Below are positions 1 to 9,435 of a stretch of 64,000 nt of DNA, piece after piece. The translations under genes and the position numbers were made by a program. Source of the DNA: Plutella xylostella (taxonomy: Eukaryota > Arthropoda > Insecta > Lepidoptera > Plutellidae); NCBI RefSeq assembly GCF_932276165.1, contig NC_064004.1, forward strand, positions 1,622,001-1,686,000, given 5' to 3'. The first letter of the stretch is position 1; every line of letters begins with the position of its first letter. The notes below the pieces were generated by a model. That model ran no database searches and had not been told where the DNA came from. It worked only from the letters and a program-made list of their open reading frames with translations.

Positions 1-421
1 AGTTCGAGTCAGCTGCAGCGGTTTATGATTAAAATGTAAATCCTTATTTTATGTCATGACTTACAAATTTTACACAGTGTCAATTTTTTTTATTAAGTAC
101 CTATAGTAAAACCTTAAATTATTACCAAAAGATAAAATTTAAAAAATATTTAATTAGGTAGTTAGGTAGGTAATTATCTTTTAACCTAGGCTTAAACAAC
201 GTCTACTAAGTATATATTTTATTTATCGTCATATATATAACATAAACAGGTAGGTAAATGCGTTAGGAAACCTTAAAAGTACTGTTCAGCTTCGATTTGA
301 AATGCGATACAAAGGAGGGTCAGCAAAACACTATTAAGTACTACCTATTTACTTTGTAAAAGGAAAGGTCAAAAGTATTTTATTAGAGAAGCCTGGGTAT
401 ACCTTTACCGCTATAGGCATT

Positions 422-660
422 TTTTTAGAAAGAAAGAAAGAAGAAAGAAAATTTATTTAGTTCTAACACACACAGAAACAACACATATATTTACAAGAAA
501 AAGGTTATAAAGTAAATAAAAAAATAAGTAATTAAAAGAATGTTGCTTCTCGGTGCTGAAATGGGTTCTAGTTCAGCTTGATGCTATGGCAGGTACTAAA
601 CCACACCATAGCGCTGGTTTTCAACTAGAACCCCTGGGTGAAGTCACGGACTGACTTGAC
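422..660 (-). repeat. LINE/SINE 3' tail fragment
   Basis: Read on the minus strand this ends in a CTTT-rich simple-repeat tail and holds an imperfect stem-loop between about 576 and 637, in which a gggttctag arm pairs with ctagaaccc. Other retroposon tails in this window have the same layout (5051-5088, 4361-4394, 7942-7980). No coding part remains. The family is not assigned. Confidence 0.5.
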
Positions 661-849
661 ACACAAAAAAAAAATAAAAAAAAATTTAGTACACATCGCA
701 AAATAACATACTAAAATAAAAGGGGAAAAAAGTAATTACTAGTTTTATTACTGGTACTTGTACTTACCGTAGTTGGTTGGTACACTGACAGCAGCGATAA
801 ATCCATAAAAAACAAACTAGGTACCTAATTGATATCAATTTATTATAAA

Positions 850-1060
850 CTAGCTGTTCCCGCGCGCTTCGCTTCGCCTTAATAAGTTTTCCCGTGGGAA
901 TTCCGGGATAAAAAGTAGCCTATGTTCTTTCCCAGGATCTAGACCGTATGTATACCAAATTTCATTCAAATCCGTTCAGTAGTTTTGGCGTGAAAGAGTA
1001 ACAGACAGACAGACAGACAGACAGACACAGTTACTTTCGCATTTATAATATTAGTTAGGA
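850..1060 (-). mobile_element. Lep1-type non-autonomous Helitron copy
   Basis: On the minus strand the unit starts TCCTAACTAATATTATAAAT, runs through a GTCT microsatellite and ends CAGCTAG followed by T. The 5' TC, 3' CTAG ends and A/T insertion site fit a Helitron, and the sequence resembles the lepidopteran Lep1 family. Seven further copies lie in this window. Confidence 0.8.
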
Positions 1061-1257
1061 TTAGGATTAGGATAATAAATTTACCGCCTCAAATTTTATA
1101 AAGGTTGCGTTCAAAAAATAACACCGGGAACTTTACAAACCCAATCGTATACATTTACGTTCTAGTTCCATCATGGAAGCTCACGAAGTATAGTTTTTTT
1201 TATTTCTATGGTGTTGAACCCATTTAAGTAATAAGCACTGAGGAAAAAAACACGTAT

Positions 1258-1468
1258 AGTGCCACAAACTTATCTGTTCCGGTGAGAGCTCACGTAAATG
1301 TCTAAAATTTCTTAATTCTTTAAGATGTTAAGTTATCCCGTAATGGTAATTTACCCTTGCGGATTTAATAAACCCATCTAATCTATATCAATATATAATT
1401 TATTAGTAAATAATGAGATATGGACCAATTTAGTGAACTGTCACCGGAACATATAAGTTTGTCGCACT
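1258..1468. mobile_element. TIR MITE, copy 1
   Basis: A 211 bp unit with imperfect terminal inverted repeats (left AGTGCCACAAACTTATCTGT, right the inverse with small changes). A second copy with the same internal sequence lies at 57071-57281. It has no coding capacity. Confidence 0.7.
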
Positions 1469-2140
1469 CTAATAAGTACCTACCTACAATGCTTATAACA
1501 TTTTTTAAATTTGTTATAAGTAGTTAAAATGAGTTAAAAGTTATTTGGCCTTGATATTTTATTGCACCTTTGCAGGTTGACTGGTCGAAAATGATTTAAG
1601 AATGAAGTCTACATTTGTAATCTTAGTTTACATGCCTTCATTTTATATTCCCCGGAAGCCGGAAGAAGTAAGTTGCAACTTATGGCAGCATTTGCTGAGC
1701 TCGGGGCCTTTTTGGCCAACACAGACTGGCTACAATAATTTACGTTTTGTGTGTAGGTACCTATTATTTATTTGATTTATTTTCTTTATTTGTGTACTTA
1801 ACTATACTTATATTTATGTATTTTATGTTGTTTTTGTGTGTATTACGTAGTTATTTCTTTTATTTTTTGTTTAAGAACCTGTAAGTATTTAATTTATAAG
1901 GTTGTTTGTATGTGTGTGTCTGTGTATCGGTGCTGTACCAGATAATCGGGGGTTTCTATCTTTTGTTTTATAAGTAAGTCCATACTATTTCTTACCAACT
2001 ATTTGTAGGGCATTGTGCTTGCAATAAGTACCTATTTCATCATCATCATCAGCCTTCTATCGCCCACTGTTGGGTATAGTACCTATTTACCTACTTTCTA
2101 TTTTCCTCCTCCTTTGAAGTGGGAATGGAACCTGTGTTCA

Positions 2141-2370
2141 TCCTAACTAATATTATAAATGCGAAAGTAACTGTGTCTGTCTGTCTGTTACGCTTTCACC
2201 ATAGACTAGAATATTATAGCTTTTACGCCAAAACTACTGAACGGATTTTAATGAAATTTGCTATACTTACAGATGGTCTAGTCCCAGGGAAAGAACATAG
2301 GCTACTTTTTATCCCGGAATATCCACGGGAACACTTTTTAAGGCGAAGCGAAGCTCGCAGGAATAGCTAA
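2141..2370 (+). mobile_element. Lep1-type non-autonomous Helitron copy
   Basis: Same family as 850-1060, in plus orientation: starts TCCTAACTAATATT, carries a short GTCT array and ends AGCTAA. The 83-codon open frame across it is incidental. Confidence 0.75.
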
Positions 2371-3035
2371 TAATCATATAACTTTTCCCACATTGCTGGT
2401 CCACTGATTTGTGCATTGTGCAAATTTCCTCACGATGTTTTCCTTCACTGTAAGATCAGAATAAATATTGTTCCTAAATTCCCTTTTTTACCCCCAACGG
2501 AAAAGAGGGGTGTTATAAGTCTAACTTGTCTGTGGTGGCGTAGCTTAGTTATAAACGGCTGAACCGATTTTCGATAGGTTTTTGAAAGGTCATAAGTAAT
2601 GTTACTCTAAGAACACTAGTGTCGAATGTAGGGGAATTTGAAATTGTTGGTTGGGTTATATCAAGAACTAATGTATCTAAGTATTTTGGGCTTTGTATAA
2701 AAACAGGCTGTGTAGGCTATGTGCATTATGATAGGACGACTAATAACAATAATCAAACCACAAGTAGAGTATAATAAGTCATATTAGTTTATTAACTAAG
2801 TAAAATAAAATTACCTAAACATTTTCTTTCACCAAATTAATATTACGGAGAAACCAGATCCATCACAGATTACTAAAGCCATTGATTTTATTAAAACAAT
2901 GTTATTCGTATTATTTTATGGTTATAAACGCATTTAAGCATTTATGCAAGCGAATACTGGTACTCTAAATTGTGGAAATACCTCTATAACAAATTAATAA
3001 AGCTATGACTCAATACGATGAATTGCGGTGTTATA
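2371..3035. other. Intergenic stretch, no gene seen
   Basis: This holds a short SINE fragment (about 2391-2470, with the word cctcacgatgttttccttca that recurs in the SINE at 3345-3733) and otherwise AT-rich sequence. A minus-strand AATAAA at about 2887-2892 could serve selenoprotein S, but this is weak. Confidence 0.5.
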
Positions 3036-3221
3036 CATGTTGTTGCAAAAAGGGTATACCAAGCCGAAACCTACATGTGCAGCATGTTATATTGAGCCCG
3101 AAAATAAAATCAGAATTACAAAATTCGCGTACCAACATTCTATGAAAAAAAAAAACTCGAATTTTAAATTTTTCATTTCATTTTCGGGCTTAAATATACC
3201 ATGCCGTTTTGCAACACCCTG
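3036..3221. mobile_element. TIR MITE (gttgcaaaaagggtata family), copy 1
   Basis: Terminal inverted repeats related to CAGGGTGTTGCAAAAAGGG, flanked by TA. A second copy is at 18298-18558 and a fragment at about 51570-51600. This copy begins about 32 bp beyond the selenoprotein S stop codon, so it probably lies in that gene's 3' UTR. Confidence 0.7.
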
Positions 3222-3253
3222 TATGTAGTAAATTAAGGCTATATTATGTTCAA

Positions 3254-6200
3254 TTATCGTCCGCAGCCTCCCTTGGCGCAGGCGGACCGCTTGGGAGCCT
3301 TGTAGCTTGAGGTCGACGCGCCCCCACTCAATGGGAGGTAGCCTGGAAACAGAAATCAAAGTCAAAGTTAAAGTCAAATGTTTTTATTCAGCGTATACCC
3401 TACCTACATACATTATGCACAGGATTGTAATCCCCGAAGGGGTAGTAAGCGCTTCTTGATGTTACATTTGTAGTCACTTGATAGGTCGCAAGCCGTATCG
3501 CTGTTATTTAATAATAAGGTACAATGCACTTAGGGCAGGTACATCTAGAATCTAGATGTGGCAGGATCCTCACGATGTTTTCCTTCACCGTAAGAGCGGT
3601 GGAGATACCGGTACTTACATTGTACTTAAATTCCAAAGAACTCATTGGTACCTACATGTCAGCGTCGGGATTCGCACCTGCATCTCTGGCGTGAGAAGCG
3701 AGCGCCTACCCGACTGAGCTACCACCGCTCTGACAAACACAGCTTTGGTGGATTCGTTCATTCTAATCAGATATGTTTATGTAAGTGCCATGATGCCATC
3801 AGAGAAATCCACTTATAAAAAATATCCTGTGTGTTTGTTGTAATGAACAAACGGGCAGGCTTCAGGGAGCTTTTCTTCCAGAAATGTGGTATACTACGTT
3901 GCTATGGTCGCGTTTGATATCCATATATCATACTCATAAGTCCACTGGATTTCTTTCACATCATCGCAGCATAGTAAGTACATCTCTGGTGAAAAGGCAG
4001 CCTCAACATAGGCCATTGTCTTTGGACAAAAACTGGCCAACTCTCCCATTGTAAAAAATATAGATGCTAAACCGTTTTGCACGAATCCCCTCACCACTCA
4101 CCGTCATCATTGGAGCCGAGCCGCTGTCCGGACGTGGAGCCGTACTTCTCCAGCCGCTCGGCCGCCTCTCGACGTTTGCGCTCCTCTTTCTGTGGAGTTG
4201 TGAAGAGGACTTTGTGAGATTAGGGCGGAAAGTTGAGCATAAGCTACGTCAAAAAAAAAAAACGTTTATTGACACCATGTAAAACGGGCAAGTAGGTATA
4301 CAAGAAATGAACAGTAGGTAAGTTGGTTTACAGAGTAAAATAGAAAGCAGTAAGAAGGAATCTCACACTAGGCACAGCCTGTTTCGTGAGAACCAGTAGG
4401 CCATGTAGATTGCATTTAGTGCGCTTTGAGAGGCCTACGTCTAGCAGTGGACGGCAATAAAAAAAAAAAAATAAAAAAAAATAGGATGATGATGATGACA
4501 ATGATAAGCTAGTGTTATTGTAAAAAATTAGTAAAAGGTAATATTTTGTCTGAGAGTTGTTAGTGGCTGAACCTAGCTCAGTAGGAATGGAGCTTTGTGG
4601 ATATTAATACATACATAATGCTCACGACTGTAATCCCCGAAGGCGTAGTCAGAGGTGACTCGCGAGCACCGCACAAGTCACCCGTTTTTCGTGTTACATT
4701 ACCTATTTGTACTCATGTGAAGGGCGCGAGCCGTATCGCCATTTTAGAATAAGTACAATGTACTTACTGTATACATCTAGAATCTAGATCTATAACGATC
4801 CCAAATATCGATTCAAGCTAAAAAATCTAGTCCTGGCCATAACTCAGTCGGCAGCGAACTCAAATTTCAAATTCAAATTTCAAATTTATTTATTTCATAT
4901 AACATAACATAACAACAAAACAGAACATAAAATTAGAAATAAAATAAGTAAGTAGGTACGGTACACAAACAAAATACTTATATATGTGGTTATACAATTA
5001 CAGTTTTGTTATGTCAAGTGCGTTCTTGTACAAATGACGACAATTAGTTTGATCCTCACACTAGGCGTACCCGTATCGTGAGGATCAGGTACACGAGGTA
5101 ACAGTTTTGGTCGGAACACGCGCTTAAACTAAAGTTAATACTAAATTATATAATAATACATACATTTACAATTATACATGAAATGTGATGATTTATGTGT
5201 GTTAAGGAACTAGGTACTTATTAGAAACTGTGTTTGTAGTTATAATACTTTAAATTATAGATTTTCTGACTAATACGTAAAATTAAGATTTTTCTATTGG
5301 AGCCGTAAAAACAATTCTTCAGTCTGACTGTAGGTAAGGTTTAGGAGCCAGTTACTTAGTATCTTTATAGCATCTCTTAAAGTACAGGATTTTATATCGC
5401 AGAGCTTACTAATTTTATTGTACAAAAATGCGGAAATAAAAGGATCAAAGCGTTGTGCGAAATAAGTTTTAACCAACGGTACCGCTATTTTGAAATTTCT
5501 GCTATTCATCATGTGATGGTACTTATCTGATCGAAGTACGGTCCCATGTGTGGATACTGTGCTTTTTAGGATAAAAAGTTTACGTATGCTAAGGACGCTC
5601 GCTTCTCTGTACAGATCAGTGGTTGGATACCTATGTGGCTTCCTGAACATTGTTTTGAGGACAGCTCTCTGCGCTCTTTCAACTTGAATCATAGTTGTCT
5701 TGGCTGCGTTACCCCAACACGAAATACAATATGTCAGCAAGGAATGGCATAATGCATAATACACCATTTTCATCACATCATTGGAAGCCGCATTACGAAG
5801 GTTACGGAAGATGTAAATGCATTTGCGAACTTGACCAGACAGTTTAGTTATGTGGTGTTTGAATGTGAGTTTACTGTCGATCATTACGCCTAAGTATCGA
5901 ATGACATCACACCGGGCTATTGCAGAGCAGTCACATTCAGAGGCACTATTAGAACATGTGTGGATCTTGATGCTTGCCAATTCGGGACCTGGTGCAGATG
6001 CGTCGGAAATGTGAAAGAAAATGAATTTAGTTTAGTTAGTGTTAATAGGTTCCTTTGAAGCCACGATGCCACTTCATCCATTCCCGCTTCGGCTGCCAAG
6101 TGAACCTGTTCCCAGCTGTTTGCATGATAAAGCAAGACTGTATCATCAGCATAACAGATTATTTCAGCGTTACCCAGGGTAAGTTTGTGGATATCATTCA

Positions 6201-8750
6201 TGTAGATTAAGAAGAGTGTTGGTCCTAAAATACTTCCCTGGGGAACACCAAAACGTACTGGTCTTTCACTGCTTTTATATTGACTGATCCTGAGACACTG
6301 CCTCCGTTCCATTAGGTAGCTTTTGAACCAGTTTAATCCTATGCCTCTGATACCCATAGCTTCGAGTTTTTTGAGAAGTAAAGTAGTGGAGACAGTGTCG
6401 AAAGCCTTAGCAAGATCTAAGAAAACTCCTAGACACTTACTGCTTTTGTCCATTCTAGATGTTACGGAAGATATAAGCAAATTGACGGCGTCTTCGGTGG
6501 ATTTTCCCTGTCTGAACCCAAACTGCCTATCGGAAATTAGCCCTTGCGTCTCCAAGTACTTGACTAGTCGTTTGTTGACCACTTTTTCAAGTAGTTTAGA
6601 AAAAATACTCAGAAGCGATATCGGTCGATAGTTTTCTGGACAGTCTTTGGGGCCGTCCTTGTGAATAGGGCAGACTGATGCAATTTTCCAACTATCGGGA
6701 AAAACACCGGACGAGATGCTCATGTTGAAAATTGCTGTTAAAGGAACCACGATACTGGATGATATTTGTTTAATAAGGTAACCATTCAATTCATCTACTC
6801 CTGGTGCCTTATCGTTTTGCAGGTTTTTGATGAGAAACTCGACTTCTACGACATCTGTAGGATCGATAAACAGGGAGTGCAACTGCGAGCTACCCACTTC
6901 CGATGTCGCTGCCAAAGCTTCTTCGTTTGTTTCACTTTGCCTGAGAATGCGGTCAGCAAGACTCTCCCCAATGCTAGAGAAGTAACGGTTACATTCTTCA
7001 ACTGACTTCTGTGGGTCGCTAGCATGGGTTAACAGGTCTGTAGTGTTTGATTTCGAATTTCTAATTTGACAAATGTCCTTAACAACTTTCCACAGTTTTT
7101 TTGAGTTTCCTTGACAGTCTCTTAGTTGTTGCTCTTCATATTTGGTTTTAAGATTAGTTAAAAGGTTTTTACAGAAATTACGGTAGCGTAGGTAAACTAA
7201 CTTAAGCATATCGTCTTTAGGGTTCTTCCTGGATTTCATATGCAGTTTGTCTCGATGCTTGATGCATCTTATTAATCCAGGGGTAATCCAAGGTTTCAAG
7301 TTGAAATTGGACCTACAAACTGTTTTTCCAATGGGAACATAGCCAAATAAAGCACCATAGAATGTGTCACTGACCTCTTTCTGTTCCTCGGCGGCTCTCT
7401 GTGACGCTGCTAGTAACAGTTGTTGTTGCTTCTCCCGAGCTCGCTGGATCGCCTCCATGCGCGCCATCGCCTTGTCCGGGTCTGAAACACAAATGGTAAT
7501 GTGAAATAATACACCATTCTAATCCACCATTTAAATCTAGTACCTAGGGCCACTTGCAGAAACATATTAAATCTAGATTTAGTGTCAAATCTCGATTTAA
7601 GAAACGTCAGTCCATATAAAATTTGAAACGAAATCGAGATTTAACACTAAATCTAGATTTAATATGTTGGTGCAAGTGGCCCTAAATGGATTAACTATTA
7701 TGACAGAACCCTCACCCTTATGGTACTCAGCATCCTCCCTCGCCTGCTTCCACGCATCAATCTTGGGCTTCAGCTTACTGGCAGCATAGAGGCCGAGCGC
7801 GGAGGCACCGACCAGGTACCAGCCATATGAGGCCAGGAATTGGAACACTGGAATATTTATAGTGAAGAGGATTAAAATAAAATAATAAAAATTCGTTTAT
7901 TTGAATAACCAACAAAGACACATATAAATTGTTAAAACCTTGGCCCTCAAACTAGGATTCCCTGTGCTATGAGGACCAGGACCCGTTGTTGATTAAGTAA
8001 CTAATTTAAAAGTGCCTATTAGAATCATATAGGTATATTACAAAAGTTAAATGCTTACTTGCTAATTAGGGATATACTTTAACTTTAACCTTATTATACG
8101 ACATTTATTTAAGATTTATTTACGATATTTAAGACATAAAATATCTATTGGTTTCAACTGGTAGGTACATACTTAATTAATTAAAAAAAACAGTTATTGA
8201 ATATTTGTTTTCATAAAGTCTGTTCACACAAAACAGCTCATTGGTGGCAATAAAATATATGATTTGATTTGAGAGATCAGTTTTCTTTCATGTTGCAAAT
8301 AGAACCTTGAGTCCTTGCATCAATGTATTTTTACATGTTCAGCAATTTTGACAAAATAGGCATATCTTAGTAATAGTACGTACTGGTCTGGTTCTAGTGT
8401 TAGTCACCATGTTGAAAGGTTGATTAACATCATTGTTCAGTTGTAAATAGGTATCAATAGATGTCATAGGCAGTTCCATAGGCCAATCAGTATGTAAATG
8501 TGTATAATTACCAATAATTTAATAATAGATGTGTTAATTTATTTTGTAGATATAGATATCTTTTTCTGTCTTTTGCAAAATTGAGACAGAAATCGGAAGT
8601 TTTGTAATGTGACCTAGTTAAAAAGATCAAATCATAGCTTAATTAGCATTTACCTTTACAAATTGTTTAATGAAATTAAATATAAAATTTACCAAACGTA
8701 ACCGGATTAAAGAACCCGGTCTGCTCTTCTTCTTCAATGAGGGGATCCAT
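3254..8750 (-). CDS. SelS: Selenoprotein S (VIMP)-like protein, cysteine form, 5 coding exons
   Basis: Coding exons on the minus strand are 8750-8693, 7847-7716, 7481-7375, 4189-4102 and 3342-3254, which join in phase to 157 aa. The family is an ER-membrane adaptor of ER-associated degradation that recruits the p97/VCP ATPase. Seen here: a short acidic N-terminus, the family motif ASYGWYLV opening a membrane segment (about residues 24-42), a basic/coiled helix (about 50-115), and a Gly-rich tail with GYLPLSG (129-135) ending GGCGR. Cys155 stands where vertebrate proteins have Sec, and Cys150 could be its redox partner. No in-frame UGA is used. The ATG context (aaaaATGG) is strong. A non-coding 5' exon is likely, with donor after 8992 and acceptor before 8786. 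Intron 3 carries a LINE. The exon 3 donor is GTCAGT, a non-optimal but used form. Confidence 0.9.
3345..3733 (-). mobile_element. tRNA-headed SINE in SelS intron 4
   Basis: Minus-strand SINE. Its head (about 3733-3660) has a box A-like GGTAGCTCAGTCGGGTAGGC and a box B-like GGTGCGAATCC, and its tail is a TTTGAC repeat. The tail runs into the 3' splice site of the last SelS exon. Related fragments are at about 4610-4800 and 52350-52560. Confidence 0.65.
4250..4430 (-). repeat. LINE 3' tail fragment in SelS intron 3
   Basis: An A-rich end on the plus strand (poly-T side of a minus-strand retroposon) and a stem-loop at 4361-4394 (tctcacactagg ... gtgagaacc). It shares layout with the 3' end of the LINE at 4861-7374 and the fragment at 7870-7990. 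Confidence 0.5.
4610..4800 (-). repeat. Truncated SINE in SelS intron 3
   Basis: Shares the words ctgtaatccccgaagg, gagccgtatcgc and tctagaatctagat with the SINE body at 3400-3560. The tRNA-like head is missing. Confidence 0.55.
4861..7374 (-). mobile_element. 5'-truncated CR1/Jockey-type LINE in SelS intron 3
   Basis: A minus-strand non-LTR retrotransposon. The reverse transcriptase has YADD (CYADDTVLLYH), the fingers motif NYRPISLLS, FGFRQGKSTEDA and FGVPQGSILGP, followed by the usual C-terminal domain. The endonuclease and first ORF are missing, so it is 5' truncated. The frame breaks near 6030, splitting the protein into 7374-5917 and 5980-5294. The 3' UTR has a stem-loop at 5051-5088 and ends in a TTTGAAA-type repeat around 4861-4890. 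The 5' junction lies close to the exon 3 donor at 7374 but cannot be fixed exactly. It is dead as an autonomous element. Confidence 0.85.
5294..7374 (-). pseudogene. LINE reverse transcriptase, frameshifted
   Basis: Two minus-strand open frames overlap at 5917-5980. The first carries the RT palm and fingers, the second the thumb and C-terminal region (RYLGVMIDSKLTFKHHI, then LLTYCISCWGN). A small indel near 6030 separates them. The upstream frame is open straight through the SelS donor into SelS exon 3, so it appears as a single 516-codon ORF with the SelS exon. Confidence 0.85.
7547..7682. mobile_element. Palindromic MITE in SelS intron 2
   Basis: Nearly complete hairpin with ends GGGCCACTTGCAGAAACATA and inverse, flanked by TA. 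The same family occurs at 13494-13651 in a STARD7 intron. Confidence 0.8.
7870..7990 (-). repeat. LINE 3' tail fragment in SelS intron 1
   Basis: Plus-strand order is AAATAA-rich sequence, aattcgtttatt, then a stem-loop at 7942-7980 (ccctcaaactagga ... ctatgagg). This matches the tail layout of the LINE at 4861-7374. Confidence 0.5.
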
Positions 8751-9435
8751 TTTTCAAGAGAACTTTACTTTGTGATCAACAGGGCCCTGGAAAAATCAAA
8801 ATAATGGATTTCACAAAATTTTATCAACCCACTTCCTCTTATGTCTGATAACAGGTCAATTTGACAAGATATTACACAAATTAATGACCTAGGTTTTCGA
8901 TGATTACATTAAAATTTTTCAATACATTGATATTATAATATTGTAGTAGAAATACTTGAAATTTTACTAATTTCTTAAAACCAAAACTTACCAAAAATTC
9001 TCGAAGTAGCGTTGGTTGACGTGTTTTTATTTGGTTTGTACCTGTCAGTGTCAGCCTATCATATCTGACATTTCCTTCCTGTCACAAAAACCACAGGTTT
9101 TTTTAATGCCTATTCTGAGATTTGCTGCCGAGATTGACGTCACCTGCCCGTCGCGCGTCGTCGGTAACTGAAGTTGGCCCACTTTCTTATCAGTTATTAC
9201 AGCTTGCAACACCACCTGTCAGAATGTCAATCAATGTCAAATGCTCAATTTTGAGGTTATAATAAATTTCGCAATCTCTCACGACATGTTATGGTTGAAA
9301 TTCAAAGGCTTTTTTAATGTAAAACCTAGTTCAGACACACTAAAAAACTTCACACACACAAACTTGAAACTCAAGCGGCATCAATGGATTGCGGAATTAT
9401 TATCATCGGTCAATAACACTGAAAAAACTGCGGCA
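8751..9435. promoter_or_regulatory. Divergent promoter region of SelS and STARD7
   Basis: The two start codons are head to head and 685 bp apart. On the minus strand a consensus donor (TTTTTG/GTAAGT) after 8992 and an acceptor (tttttccag) before 8786 define a probable 5' UTR intron of SelS, leaving roughly 200-400 bp for a shared promoter around 9000-9240. No TATA box is obvious. Confidence 0.55.

Noticed and set aside
3254..3342. Selenocysteine recoding at a UGA in SelS
   Set aside because: The codon at the Sec position is TGC (Cys) and the frame ends at TAA.
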